Below, in pieces: positions 42,382 to 52,253 of a stretch of DNA of 64,000 nucleotides. This DNA comes from Lentimicrobiaceae bacterium (GTDB taxonomy: Bacteria > Bacteroidota > Bacteroidia > Bacteroidales > JALOCA01), in assembly GCA_023227965.1 (NCBI GenBank), contig JALOCA010000004.1:62001-126000 (forward strand), written 5' to 3'. Under the pieces are notes generated by a model. It was not told the DNA's origin. It worked only from the letters and a program-made list of their open reading frames with translations, and searched no databases. The translations under genes and the position numbers were made by a program. How positions within the stretch are numbered: the stretch's first letter is position 1; every line of letters starts with the position of its first letter.

Positions 42382-43761
42382 ATGACTGAAAAAGTGCATA
42401 AACTTCTCAGCGAGTCCAAGACAGCTCGCTGGACGGCGCTTGGTGTAGTTGCGTTTACGATGCTTTGCGGCTATTATCTTGCCGATGTTATGGCTCCGCT
42501 AAAGCCCTTACTCGAAAGCCAGAAAGGCTGGTCGAGTACAGAATACGGCTTTTTTACCAGTGCTTACGGCTGGTTCAACGTGTTTCTTTTGATGCTGATT
42601 TTTGGTGGCATCATTCTCGACAAAATGGGGGTACGTTTTACCGGTATGATGGCAACAATTATTATGGTAATAGGTACCGCCATTAAGTATTGGGCCATTT
42701 CCACTCATTCACTCGATGGTGCAATGCTTTTCGGATGGAAAGCCCAGGTTACCGTTGCGGCAATAGGATATGCCATTTTTGGTGTAGGAGTTGAAATTGC
42801 TGGTATTACTGTTTCAAAAATTATTGTTAAATGGTTTAAAGGAAAAGAAATGGCGCTTGCCATGGGGCTCGAAATGGCTACCGCACGTATGGGTACCGCC
42901 CTTGCATTGGCTACCTCCGCTCCTATTGCTAAAGCCATGAACGATGTTTCTGTTCCTATTCTCCTTTGTCTTATCATGCTCTGTATCGGACTCATCGCAT
43001 TCTTTATTTATACATTCATGGATAAAAAGTTGGATGCTTCCATCGCCGCCGGTAAAGACGGTAGCGAAGAAAGCGAAGAAGAATTCCGGCTTAATGACAT
43101 TAAAATGATATTCACAAACAAAGGATGGTGGTATATTGCAATACTTTGTGTGCTGTTCTACTCTGCAGTATTTCCATTTCTGAAATATGCTTCCGATTTG
43201 ATGGTAAACAAATTTGGTGTAGACGAATCGCTGGCAGGACTCATCCCCAGCCTACTCCCCTTCGGAACCATGATACTCACTCCTACTTTTGGCAACCTGT
43301 ACGACCGCAAAGGAAAAGGTGCAACCATTATGATACTGGGTGCCATTTTGCTTATTTTTGTACATGCCATGTTTGCCATTCCTTTTATTAACAATTGGAT
43401 AATGGCTATTTTGCTTATCATAGTACTGGGAGTAGGTTTTTCATTGGTTCCCTCTGCCATGTGGCCCTCAGTTCCCAAAATTATTCCTGAGAAACAATTA
43501 GGAACAGCATACGCTATGATATTTTGGGTACAAAATTGGGGTTTGATGGGTGTTCCTGCCCTCATTGGCTGGGTATTGGATAAATACTGTATCACCGGAA
43601 CAAAAATTGTAGACGGTGCTACCATTCACAGTTATAATTACACCCTTCCCATGATTATTTTTATGTGTCTGGGCTTTCTTGCGCTGATTTTTGCCTTCCT
43701 GCTGAAAGCAGAAGACAAGAAGAAAGGTTATGGCTTGCAATTGCCTAACATCAAAAAATAG
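42382..43761 (+). CDS. Major facilitator superfamily transporter
   Basis: The 459-residue inner-membrane protein has about twelve hydrophobic helices split by a charged central loop (GKDGSEESEEEFRLND, about 216-235). After a cytoplasmic N-terminus the first helices read WTALGVVAFTMLCGYYLADVM, and the first half carries GIILDKMGVRFTG, the MFS loop 2-3 signature; the equivalent in the second half is GNLYDRKGKGAT. The substrate cannot be told from sequence. It is a single gene with its own candidate promoter and a strong terminator. Confidence 0.88.
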   Translation: MTEKVHKLLSESKTARWTALGVVAFTMLCGYYLADVMAPLKPLLESQKGWSSTEYGFFTSAYGWFNVFLLMLIFGGIILDKMGVRFTGMMATIIMVIGTAIKYWAISTHSLDGAMLFGWKAQVTVAAIGYAIFGVGVEIAGITVSKIIVKWFKGKEMALAMGLEMATARMGTALALATSAPIAKAMNDVSVPILLCLIMLCIGLIAFFIYTFMDKKLDASIAAGKDGSEESEEEFRLNDIKMIFTNKGWWYIAILCVLFYSAVFPFLKYASDLMVNKFGVDESLAGLIPSLLPFGTMILTPTFGNLYDRKGKGATIMILGAILLIFVHAMFAIPFINNWIMAILLIIVLGVGFSLVPSAMWPSVPKIIPEKQLGTAYAMIFWVQNWGLMGVPALIGWVLDKYCITGTKIVDGATIHSYNYTLPMIIFMCLGFLALIFAFLLKAEDKKKGYGLQLPNIKK

Positions 43762-43775
43762 CATTCTCACATCTG

Positions 43776-43808
43776 AAAACCCCCGGTCGTAAAACCCGGG
43801 GGTTTTTT
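43776..43808 (+). terminator. Rho-independent terminator of the MFS gene
   Basis: AAAACCCCCGG (43776-43786) pairs with CCGGGGGTTTT (43796-43806) around a 9-base loop, followed by more T residues. Confidence 0.9.
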
Positions 43809-43892
43809 GTTAAATTCAGCTTTGTGGCAATCTTTGCAAAACAAATTTTATCTAAGTTTGTTCCGTTTAAAAAGAACCAAATATAGAATATA

Positions 43893-44141
43893 ATGAAATT
43901 CAGTGTAACTCTTTTATTTTTAATTGTTTTTTCACTTCTTTTTTGATAAATACCGGTACTGTAGAGAAAGAAAAGGCACAGAAAGTAGATAAAAATTTGT
44001 ATGCAGAAAGAACCCAAAGTAATTCGGTCAATCATAGCTACATTCCGCATTAATCTGAGCGATGAACCTGCCGGTGTACATTTTATTTCCATGTGTTCGG
44101 ATAATCATTCTGCAACAGAAAAAGTATTTTTAATACATTGA
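43893..44141 (+). pseudogene. Remnant of a T9SS-sorted secreted protein
   Basis: The ATG at 43893 opens a signal-peptide-like MKFSVTLLFLIVFSLLF that stops at 43946. After frame changes the stretch up to 44141 ends in INLSDEPAGVHFISM...EKVFLIH, which closely fits the last ~30 residues of a T9SS type A sorting domain. The body of the protein is absent. The most economical reading is a gene that lost its middle by deletion and then decayed. It sits just before an intact T9SS protease gene. The N- and C-terminal pieces are seen; their common origin is inferred. Confidence 0.6.
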
Positions 44142-44145
44142 TGAT

Positions 44146-46029
44146 ATGATACGTATATTTTCCCTTCCTGGTTTTTTGATTTTTGTAATCTTTTTTTCTT
44201 TTCTACAGCCTGCAAAAGCACAAATCAGTGAAGGAGGAATTCCCCCCAGTTTTACAATAAAAGGCATTCCCGATAAATTTCAGGAGTATCTTCTTGCCAC
44301 CCCTGACTATCAGCAATTAAAAGCGGAAGATGCCATAGAAAGCGAAAAAGGCAATCCCTATCGAATAGGAATAGCCATACCATTTGCTGTTAACCTGCAA
44401 AATGCAGGTACATGGACTAACTTTCCCACGGGAGGCAAAATATGGAGAATGAAAATAATGGTAAAAGAAGCCAGGGCACTGGGGCTATATTTCAGCAAAT
44501 TTCACCTGCCTGAAGGTGCAAAATTCTTCATTTACGATGATGAACATAACCAGGTAAAAGGGGCTTATACTTCGGCAAATTCTTCAGAAAACGGGCTTTT
44601 TGCCGTGGAATATCTTACCGGCACAGCAATTACTCTTGAATTGTACCAGCCCAATATTACCGGAGACCCTCCCGAATTGGAAATTGACAACGTTGCCTAT
44701 TTTTACAGGGGTGTTGAAACTATTAAATCTGAAAAATCTTCTGATCCATGCGAAGTGAATATCAACTGCAAAGAAGGCGACGGGTGGCAAAATCAGAAGC
44801 GGGGAGTTGTAAGGATATTGATAAGAAAAAATGGCTCATATTACTGGTGTACGGGATCACTGGTTAACAACACACGAAACGATGCCACGCCTTATGTTCT
44901 CACAGCAGATCATTGTGGAGAATCGGCTTCGGCAACCGATCTCAGTCAGTGGATATTTTATTTTAATTTCGAGTACGAAGATTGTGCAAATCAAGCCAGT
45001 ACCCCTGTGTCGCAGTCGCTTACCGGAGCTGTCCGTATTGCCCACGGGGGTAACAGTGGCTCAACCGGTTCTGATTTTTACCTGGTTTTACTCGATAATG
45101 ATATTCCTGTTCAATACAATCCATATTTTAATGGCTGGAGTATTTTGGCTCAGCCCAGTGTAAACGGAGTCTGTATCCACCATCCGGCAGGAGACGTGAA
45201 AAAAATCTCAACCTATACACAACCTTTGTTATCCGCTGAATGGATGAACAACGGATTGCAATCACATTGGGAAGTAGGCTGGAACGAAACTGCAAACGGA
45301 CATGGTGTAACAGAAGGAGGCTCCTCAGGCTCTCCGCTTTTAGATTCATACGGAAGAATTGTTGGCACGCTTACAGGCGGGCTTTCTTCCTGTAATTCTC
45401 CTAATGAAAAAGATTATTTCGGAATGTTTCCCTACCATTGGGCTTCAAACGGCACCACTGACGACCAGCAGTTGAAACCCTGGCTCGACCCCGATAATAC
45501 CGGAGTTTCTTATCTTGATGGCATTTCAAACAATCCCAATGCTGTTTATGCCGAATTTACTGCTGATGCCGATACCATACCCGTGGGTGGCAGCATCCGG
45601 TTTACCGATTATTCTGTCGGAAATATAAGCACTTACAACTGGCTTTTCGAAGGAGGCTACCCTATTTCTTTTTCAGGAAAGGAACCTCCTTCCGTTACTT
45701 ATGATACTATCGGGGTTTTTAACACCACTCTTACCGTTGCAAACGAATTTTATACCCACAACAAAACACTTTCTGTATTCGTTGCTCCGAAAGTGTATCC
45801 AAATCCATTTTCAGACTATACTTTTCATATTGTCATGGGAAAATTATCTTCAGACGATAATGTAAACATCTCGCTCTACGACCCGTACGGAAGAGCGGTG
45901 AAATTTTACGCAGTAGACGAAAACAATGGGAAAAAAATTGTACTTAACCAATGTATTTCTGGTGTTTACATGCTTAGGGTAGAAAAAAACGGGCATACAA
46001 ACGCACTAAAAATTGTCTGCGCTCGTTGA
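44146..46029 (+). CDS. T9SS-secreted trypsin-like serine protease (lysyl-endopeptidase type) with PKD domain
   Basis: The protein has 627 residues. A signal peptide ends near PAKAQ. An N-terminal domain of ~190 residues precedes the protease (about 200-450), with catalytic residues H256 in LTADHCG, D310 in GSDFYLVLL and S394 in GGSSGSPL. CTGSLVNN, an NATPYVLTADHC-like context and the many cysteines resemble Achromobacter protease I-like enzymes. A PKD-like domain (AEFTADADTIPVGGSIRFTDYS) is followed by a T9SS sorting domain (VYPNPFSDYTFHI, ISGVYMLRVEKNG). It should be exported by T9SS and digest proteins outside the cell. Substrate specificity is inferred only from the family. Confidence 0.9.
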   Translation: MIRIFSLPGFLIFVIFFSFLQPAKAQISEGGIPPSFTIKGIPDKFQEYLLATPDYQQLKAEDAIESEKGNPYRIGIAIPFAVNLQNAGTWTNFPTGGKIWRMKIMVKEARALGLYFSKFHLPEGAKFFIYDDEHNQVKGAYTSANSSENGLFAVEYLTGTAITLELYQPNITGDPPELEIDNVAYFYRGVETIKSEKSSDPCEVNINCKEGDGWQNQKRGVVRILIRKNGSYYWCTGSLVNNTRNDATPYVLTADHCGESASATDLSQWIFYFNFEYEDCANQASTPVSQSLTGAVRIAHGGNSGSTGSDFYLVLLDNDIPVQYNPYFNGWSILAQPSVNGVCIHHPAGDVKKISTYTQPLLSAEWMNNGLQSHWEVGWNETANGHGVTEGGSSGSPLLDSYGRIVGTLTGGLSSCNSPNEKDYFGMFPYHWASNGTTDDQQLKPWLDPDNTGVSYLDGISNNPNAVYAEFTADADTIPVGGSIRFTDYSVGNISTYNWLFEGGYPISFSGKEPPSVTYDTIGVFNTTLTVANEFYTHNKTLSVFVAPKVYPNPFSDYTFHIVMGKLSSDDNVNISLYDPYGRAVKFYAVDENNGKKIVLNQCISGVYMLRVEKNGHTNALKIVCAR

Positions 46030-46063
46030 AGTTTCAACTAAGATTTTTATTCTTCAATTTATT

Positions 46064-47161
46064 ATGATAAGCGCTACCTTATTACCTTCACTTGATGGTA
46101 TCACCCAAAAAATCCTCCGGGCAGAACGACTGACTCCTGCTGAAGGAATTTTTTTGTACGAAAAAGCCGACCTTCCCCTGTTAGGTCTGTTAGCCAATGT
46201 TGTGAGAGAACAAAAAAATGACAAATATGTATTTTATAACCGGAATATTCACATCGAGCCTACCAATATTTGCATTTACAATTGCAGGTTTTGTTCCTAT
46301 TCCAAAAAACCTGGAACTGACGGATGGGAATTTACTCCGGAGGAAATGCTCGAAAAGGTTAAAAATGCAGGAGATACCATTACTGAGGTACATATAGTTG
46401 GTGGCGTCCATCCCGACAGGGATGCAATTTTTTATGGCGAATTGATGCAACGGATTAAGCAGATTAAACCTGATATTCACATTAAAGCATTCACTGCCAT
46501 TGAGTTGGATTTTATGATCCGCAAAGCTGGAATGAAGTTAAAAGAAGGATTAAAGTATCTGAAAAACTGTGGGCTCGATTCCATTCCCGGAGGTGGGGCG
46601 GAAATTTTTGACGAAGAAATCCGCAAACAAATCTGTAACAAGAAAAATAATGCCGACCGTTGGCTGGAGATTCACGAAACAGCCCACCAACTCGGGATAC
46701 CTTCCAATGCCACCATACTGTACGGGCATGTGGAAAATTACACCCACCGCATTGACCATCTTACTCGCCTGCGTGAGTTACAGGACCGCACCGGGGGATT
46801 TCAGGCATTTATTCCACTGAAATACCGGAGTAAAAATAATGAAATGAGCAAAATAGGGGAAGTATCTGTAATTGAAGACATGAAAAATTATGCTTTTTCG
46901 CGTATTTACCTCGATAATATTCAACATATTAAAGCATATTGGCCCATGCTGGGCAAACAAATGGCACAATTAGCCCTCTCGTTTGGGGTTGACGATATGG
47001 ATGGTACAATTAACGATACAACTAAAATTTATTCCCTTGCAGGTGCAGAAGATACAAAACCCGAAATGTCTTCATTGGAAATGATAAAGTTGATTGCACA
47101 GGCAGGAAGGATTCCGGCAGAAAGAGACTCCCTGTACAATATAATAAAAATAGACAGCTAA
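46064..47161 (+). CDS. mqnE: Aminofutalosine synthase (radical SAM, menaquinone by the futalosine route)
   Basis: The 365-residue cytoplasmic enzyme has the radical-SAM cluster motif CIYNCRFC (C70, C74, C77), preceded by the family segment FYNRNIHIEPTNI. It has the EVHIVGGVHPD and GLDSIPGGGAEIF segments of the MqnE/MqnC group and a C-terminal DDMDGTI...AGAE region typical of MqnE. It would join 3-(1-carboxyvinyl)oxybenzoate to the SAM-derived 5'-deoxyadenosyl radical. I use the ATG at 46064 because an upstream frame to 46013 overlaps the preceding gene. Other mqn genes are not in the window. Confidence 0.88.
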   Translation: MISATLLPSLDGITQKILRAERLTPAEGIFLYEKADLPLLGLLANVVREQKNDKYVFYNRNIHIEPTNICIYNCRFCSYSKKPGTDGWEFTPEEMLEKVKNAGDTITEVHIVGGVHPDRDAIFYGELMQRIKQIKPDIHIKAFTAIELDFMIRKAGMKLKEGLKYLKNCGLDSIPGGGAEIFDEEIRKQICNKKNNADRWLEIHETAHQLGIPSNATILYGHVENYTHRIDHLTRLRELQDRTGGFQAFIPLKYRSKNNEMSKIGEVSVIEDMKNYAFSRIYLDNIQHIKAYWPMLGKQMAQLALSFGVDDMDGTINDTTKIYSLAGAEDTKPEMSSLEMIKLIAQAGRIPAERDSLYNIIKIDS

Positions 47162-47189
47162 AATACAAGAATACAGTCCTGTTTTTCCC

Positions 47190-48215
47190 TTAAACAGAAC
47201 TCCCTTTAACATACCGTCTCCATTTTTCTATAACCTCTTGCATATCTGGAGGTAAAACTGAATCAAACAGCATAAATTTTCCTGTTGCGGGATGAATAAA
47301 CCCTAAAGAACGGGCATGTAATGCCTGACGGGGAATAATGGTAAAACAATTGTGTATAAATTGTTTGTATTTACTGAAGGTAGTTCCTTTGATAATTTCA
47401 TTTCCTCCGTACGTGGCATCATTAAACAGAGGATGCCCGAGATATTTCATGTGTGCCCGTATCTGGTGAGTGCGACCCGTTTCCAACTGGCATTCGATGA
47501 GGGTAACATATCCAAAACGTTCAATCACTTCATAATGGGTAACGGCATGCCGCCCAAAATCTCCATCGGGGAAAACAGTTATAATTCTCCTGTCTTTAAA
47601 ACTTCTGCCCACATTGGCTGTAAGAGTTCCCTCATCTTCCGAAAAATCGCCCCAAACCAAAGCAACATATTTTCTTTCAACGGTATGATTGAAAAATTGC
47701 TTTGCCAAAATACTTTGTGCAAGTTCATTTTTAGCCACCAGTAAAATTCCGGAGGTATCTTTGTCTATTCTATGGGCAAGATAGGGATGTGCTTTCTTTT
47801 CTCCATTTTGCAAAAAGTGGTATAGTAAAGCATTGACTAATGTTCCCATAAAATTACCATAAGCCGGATGCACTACCATTCCTGCCGGTTTATTTACCAA
47901 AATAATATCATCATCCTCGTAAACAATATTTAAAGGAATATTTTCGGGAAGTAGGGTTGTATCTCTCGGAGGGAAAGTAAGCAAAACCGTAATAATATCC
48001 CGAGGTTTTACCCGGTAATTTTGTTTTACAGCTTCATCATTTACCATAATACAACCGGCGCGAGTTGCCAATTGTATTTTGTGGCGCGAAATATTTTCTA
48101 TTTTACTAAACAAGAACTTATCTATCCTCAGCAAACTTTGCCCTTTATCAACCACAAAACGGTAGTGCTCATACAACGCACTATTTTCTTCTGAAATTCC
48201 AGTGTTTTCTTCCAT
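47190..48215 (-). CDS. rluD: RluD-like ribosomal large subunit pseudouridine synthase
   Basis: The protein has 341 residues. An S4 RNA-binding domain at about 29-80 (LRIDKFLFSKIENISRHKIQ...AGCIMVND) is followed by the pseudouridine synthase domain with HRIDKDTSG (catalytic D151) and GRTHQIRAHMKYLGHPLFND. It isomerises uridines in 23S rRNA helix 69 in the best-studied members; the exact sites here are inferred. It is convergent with mqnE (28-base gap) and upstream of no obvious partner. In Bacteroidales an RluD gene often lies near a PASTA protein gene and ddl, as here. Confidence 0.92.
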   Translation of the reverse strand: MEENTGISEENSALYEHYRFVVDKGQSLLRIDKFLFSKIENISRHKIQLATRAGCIMVNDEAVKQNYRVKPRDIITVLLTFPPRDTTLLPENIPLNIVYEDDDIILVNKPAGMVVHPAYGNFMGTLVNALLYHFLQNGEKKAHPYLAHRIDKDTSGILLVAKNELAQSILAKQFFNHTVERKYVALVWGDFSEDEGTLTANVGRSFKDRRIITVFPDGDFGRHAVTHYEVIERFGYVTLIECQLETGRTHQIRAHMKYLGHPLFNDATYGGNEIIKGTTFSKYKQFIHNCFTIIPRQALHARSLGFIHPATGKFMLFDSVLPPDMQEVIEKWRRYVKGSSV

Positions 48216-48238
48216 CGTTTGTGGCAGTGATGGTAAAA

Positions 48239-50203
48239 TTAATCGGTAAGTACCATTTTACCTGTGTAGGACTGCTTTGTTACAGTGTTTTCAGCCCTGA
48301 GCACGTACATTCCTGCTGAAAGACCGCTGACATCAAAAACCTTTGAAGTAAAGATTTTTTGCATAACCAGGTTTCCGTAAACAGAATAAATGCTTATCAA
48401 AGTGTTTTGTTCCGGAAAACCGGCAGGTAAAATCACCGATATCTGCCTTCCCGACGATGGATTTGGTGCAACAACCAAAGAAACTTTTTCAGTAAAAGTT
48501 GGAGAATCAATACCATGTGTCTGCAATTCCTTTCCCACTACAGGTCGTATCATCAAGGCACCTGAATAAATACTCTGCAACCACTCGCTTCCCGTATTAT
48601 AAAAAGTGTTGCTCCCGGCATTATTGTACAAATCGTAACCAATATTCAGGTTATCATCCGTTGTTTGCTGCCAACCAACATAAAATGTACGATGCTGATC
48701 GTCAAATATAAGCAAAGAATCATTAAAATAGTATGTTGCAAAATGGTTTTTAATATCCGGTGTTGAAACATATTTGCTGTACAACAATTCACCGGGCAGA
48801 TTACGTTCATCAGCCCATACGCATAAATTGAAGTTTATGGGAGTAGATTCGTTGTACAAAGAATTAAAATAAATGCGGACAGCACGCAGGGTATCGGGGC
48901 GCGACAGTTGAAAGCGGTAAGCAAGCCGAGCACCGGCAGGGGTTAATCCATAACCGGCTTCAGGAGTACCATCGTCGTAAGCAAAATAATTGGTAAACTT
49001 TTGTAAAAAAGAAATTGTATCATTTTCCAGGTGTCTGAGGCTGGTATCATTGGTAAGGTAATGCTTTATTATGAACTGGATACTGTCCTCAGTTCCTATC
49101 GGAAAAAGGAAGTCAACCGGGGGACGGGCAAAAGGCTGATGGGTTACATAATTTTCCTCATAAAAGGGTTTTACCACATAACTTCCTCCATTGTAATCAG
49201 ATACCGATAATCCATTTTCACGGGCTACGTTGTACTGATAAGTACAATTGTAATTTGTATTTCCCAGATTACTTATGTAGATGTTGAGCGAATCTTTCAT
49301 CTCTTTGTCATAACTGGACCAGTAATGCTGATAAGGCATAGCTTCATATTTTTTTAGCATGGAAGGAGCCCTTCCCACAAATGTTATGTCCTTATATGTT
49401 GTATCTGCATGGTTTCTGCCATAATTAAGATAAACATAATCCACATTCCAGAAATCGCAATTGCTTTGCCAGCCCGGCAGAGTATTATCGGATATGCTGG
49501 CATAATTTACGAAACGAAAGCGGAAATCTTTATAAAAATAAGCATTGCTGTCGGTTATGGGAAGTATAACCTGATGAAAATAACTTCCATACTTAACTTT
49601 AAAGGCATCTACAGTCATACCTTCAGAACTCCATATCCGGTTCCATTTTTCAACTATGGTAGTATCAGTGGTGCCAAAGATGGTATCGAATTCTCTGGGT
49701 ACCAAAAATTCGAGTATTAAAGAATCACCGGTTTCAGGAGCATTGCCCCTACCCTGGGGCTGGTAATAAAAACTCAGGAAAACCGAATCTTTAGGCGACA
49801 ACGCCCTGGGATATGGCGAAAAAACCGAATCGAGTCGTATGGGCAACGAAGTAAGCTGATCAGCCCTGAATGGGAAAATACTGGCATTTTTATAAATATT
49901 TCCGTCATTATCAACGGCGTCTAAAGTAGCAGCGCCTATACTAACCGGGTATAAAGGATAATCATTGTTAATAAAAACAGCATCGTCAGCCCACTTGTCA
50001 ACAGACGGAAAAATATCCTGACCGGAAAAATCTTCAAAGAAAGGAAGCAACAAAGTATCCTGGGTAAGCTTACCTTTTTCGTGGAGAAGTAATTTTTTGC
50101 TCTCACGGATAACAGGATTGCCTGATAAACCGGATATCTGCTCCTGGCAGTATATACTTCCTATGGAAAAAAAAATAAGAACCAAAAAAAGTGTTTTTTT
50201 CAT
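48239..50203 (-). CDS. Large T9SS-sorted secreted protein of unknown function
   Basis: The protein has 654 residues with a signal peptide (MKKTLFLVLIFFSIGSIYCQ). The mature N-terminus reads LPFFEDFSG, frequent in large Bacteroidales surface proteins. The middle is beta-rich with many aromatic residues (FLSFYYQPQGRGN, FRFRFVNYASI). A T9SS type A sorting domain closes the protein (VVAPNPSSGRQISVI, LISIYSVYGNLVM, DVSGLSAGMYVLR). No catalytic motif is visible. A role in the envelope or gliding/adhesion is possible but not shown. It lies 23 bases upstream of rluD on the same strand. Confidence 0.82.
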   Translation of the reverse strand: MKKTLFLVLIFFSIGSIYCQEQISGLSGNPVIRESKKLLLHEKGKLTQDTLLLPFFEDFSGQDIFPSVDKWADDAVFINNDYPLYPVSIGAATLDAVDNDGNIYKNASIFPFRADQLTSLPIRLDSVFSPYPRALSPKDSVFLSFYYQPQGRGNAPETGDSLILEFLVPREFDTIFGTTDTTIVEKWNRIWSSEGMTVDAFKVKYGSYFHQVILPITDSNAYFYKDFRFRFVNYASISDNTLPGWQSNCDFWNVDYVYLNYGRNHADTTYKDITFVGRAPSMLKKYEAMPYQHYWSSYDKEMKDSLNIYISNLGNTNYNCTYQYNVARENGLSVSDYNGGSYVVKPFYEENYVTHQPFARPPVDFLFPIGTEDSIQFIIKHYLTNDTSLRHLENDTISFLQKFTNYFAYDDGTPEAGYGLTPAGARLAYRFQLSRPDTLRAVRIYFNSLYNESTPINFNLCVWADERNLPGELLYSKYVSTPDIKNHFATYYFNDSLLIFDDQHRTFYVGWQQTTDDNLNIGYDLYNNAGSNTFYNTGSEWLQSIYSGALMIRPVVGKELQTHGIDSPTFTEKVSLVVAPNPSSGRQISVILPAGFPEQNTLISIYSVYGNLVMQKIFTSKVFDVSGLSAGMYVLRAENTVTKQSYTGKMVLTD

Positions 50204-50303
50204 TCGTAAATAATTTGTTTTTTATTGGTCGGGCAAAATCCGCATATGAGTTTTTCATCCATGTTTTTCATTGACGAATATGTCCGTTTCATTTATCTGA
50301 ATA

Positions 50304-51113
50304 CTATTTTAGAGAATCGCTTTTATATTTTTTTATATATAAATCAAAATCAAACTCTTCATCAGAACGATACCAAACATCAATTACATCACCCTGATTC
50401 ACATAAGTAGAGTTGCTGTAAACAGGATTTTGTCTGTATATACGGGCATGCGTAGTGTCGCGTTCATCTTCAAATATTTCCGTACCCACATTCAAAGCAT
50501 TTTTCCCAAGCAGGCGTTTTGCCTGGCTTTGTTTCAATCCTATTAAAAAAGGAATAGGAATTTTTCCATTGCCCAGCCCCGAACCCAATACAAGGTCAAT
50601 TTCCGACCCTTTATTTAGCAAAGTACCGGCAATAACCTGCCTTCCCCTGTACAATTGTTCTAAAACTGCATTTTTAGCTATATCAGGCTTGTAGCTGAGT
50701 TCGCCCACATTAAGCCCATAAGTTTCCAGAGTAGCAGAAGCCTGCCGCAGCGACAAATCAGTAAGGTCAGGCATTTTCACCCGCTCGGGAAGTACGGCTA
50801 TCACAGTAAGATATATCATCCGGTTACGTTTTACCTTTGAACCGGGTAAAGGTTCCTGCGAAAAAACCATTCCGGGTTCACGTTTTGGATCATATATTGA
50901 ATCAATAATTTTAATCATGAAATCTTTACTGGGCAAATCCTTGATTTGCGTATATTTCATTCCTACATAATCGGGAACAACAAACTCCTCGCCATGGTGG
51001 GTATAATAATTGAATGACTGAAATACAATGAATATTAAAATAAATGTGATAATTACAGAAATAAGAAAATGCTTAAGATAAACTCTTTTTTTTACAAAAC
51101 TAATGAAACCCAT
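50304..51113 (-). CDS. Membrane-anchored PASTA domain protein
   Basis: The protein has 269 residues. A short cytoplasmic basic part precedes one membrane helix (FLISVIITFILIFIVFQSF) and three PASTA modules: VPDYVGMKYTQIKDL, MPDLTDLSLRQASATLETYGL and IPFLIGLKQSQAKRLLGKNAL. PASTA domains bind peptidoglycan fragments or muropeptides. It lacks a kinase or transpeptidase domain. It stands between the T9SS/rluD genes and ddl (cell-wall precursor synthesis), in line with a wall-related role. Confidence 0.88.
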   Translation of the reverse strand: MGFISFVKKRVYLKHFLISVIITFILIFIVFQSFNYYTHHGEEFVVPDYVGMKYTQIKDLPSKDFMIKIIDSIYDPKREPGMVFSQEPLPGSKVKRNRMIYLTVIAVLPERVKMPDLTDLSLRQASATLETYGLNVGELSYKPDIAKNAVLEQLYRGRQVIAGTLLNKGSEIDLVLGSGLGNGKIPIPFLIGLKQSQAKRLLGKNALNVGTEIFEDERDTTHARIYRQNPVYSNSTYVNQGDVIDVWYRSDEEFDFDLYIKKYKSDSLK

Positions 51114-51260
51114 GACAGTGTATTTCAGGAATAGGTTGACAACAGGTAAAAGAATAACAGTAAATTACCCTTTTTATTGTTTTTATGCCGCAAAGATAAT
51201 AAGTTTATGCATTATTGTGTAATGCGTAAAATGTATTTACTTTTGCCATATATTGTAAAA

Positions 51261-52253
51261 ATGATGAAAAAGAATATTGCACTTGTTGCCGGAGGTGATT
51301 CCGGGGAATATGAAATTTCGATAAAGAGCGGAATAGCGGTGAAAAAAAACATCAACCCTGATCTTTACAATGTTTATCCTATTGTCATTAAAGGCGATAC
51401 ATGGCTATACAAAGGTAATGAAAACGAAATAAGCGTAGTAGATAAAAACGACTTCAGTATCAAGATAGCTGATCAAAAAATTAATTTTGATTGTGTTTTC
51501 ATAGCTATTCACGGCAGTCCTGGCGAAGACGGGAAATTGCCCGGGTATTTCGACCTGCTCAATATACCCTATACTTCCTGCGATATGTTCACATCTTCGG
51601 CAGGTTTCAAAAAAAATTTCACCAACTGTATTGTCAGTTCCTTCAATATTCAGACTGCCAAATCTCTCACGGTGAAGGACGACAGCAATATCACACTCGA
51701 AAAAATTGTCAGCGAAATTCAGATGCCCTGTTTTGTAAAGCCGGTCCGTTCTGGTTCCAGTGTTGGAGTTTCAAAAGTAGCCAAAGTAGAACAGCTACCG
51801 GCTGCCATGCAAAAAGCTTTCGCAGAAGATAATGAAATACTTATAGAAGAAGCTATTATAGGCAGAGAAATTGCCTGCGGAGTTATAAAATCGCTGGGTA
51901 AAACATATGTTTTGCCTCTGTGTGAAATCGTTACGCACAACGAATTTTTCGATTATGAAGCCAAATATACTGAAGGAAAATCCGTTGAAATTGTTCCGGC
52001 ACCTTTATCTGCCAAGGAGGAAACGCTGTGCAAAGTCACTTCTTCTTTTTTATACGAACAATTAAATTGCAAAGGTGTGGTAAGGTTCGATTACATACTT
52101 ACCGGAAAAGGCTTATTCTTTCTTGAAATGAACACCGTTCCCGGATTTACAGAAGAAAGTATTATTCCGAAAATGGTTCGCGAAATGGGATGGAATGTCA
52201 GTAACCTTTATTCCATGTTGATTGAAGATGCCTTAGCTTGTAAAAAAGCCTAA
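51261..52253 (+). CDS. ddl: D-alanine--D-alanine ligase
   Basis: The protein has 330 residues. It is an ATP-grasp ligase that joins two D-alanines for peptidoglycan. Visible motifs: IALVAGGDSGEYEISIKSG at the start, AIHGSPGEDGKLPGYFDLL, the ATP-binding CFVKPVRSGSSVGVSKV and the metal site LFFLEMNTVPGFTEES. The start is taken at 51261 (ATGATG); longer in-frame readings add a non-homologous 28-residue leader. It overlaps the oppositely oriented purine NTP pyrophosphatase gene by 4 bases at the 3' end. Confidence 0.93.
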   Translation: MMKKNIALVAGGDSGEYEISIKSGIAVKKNINPDLYNVYPIVIKGDTWLYKGNENEISVVDKNDFSIKIADQKINFDCVFIAIHGSPGEDGKLPGYFDLLNIPYTSCDMFTSSAGFKKNFTNCIVSSFNIQTAKSLTVKDDSNITLEKIVSEIQMPCFVKPVRSGSSVGVSKVAKVEQLPAAMQKAFAEDNEILIEEAIIGREIACGVIKSLGKTYVLPLCEIVTHNEFFDYEAKYTEGKSVEIVPAPLSAKEETLCKVTSSFLYEQLNCKGVVRFDYILTGKGLFFLEMNTVPGFTEESIIPKMVREMGWNVSNLYSMLIEDALACKKA

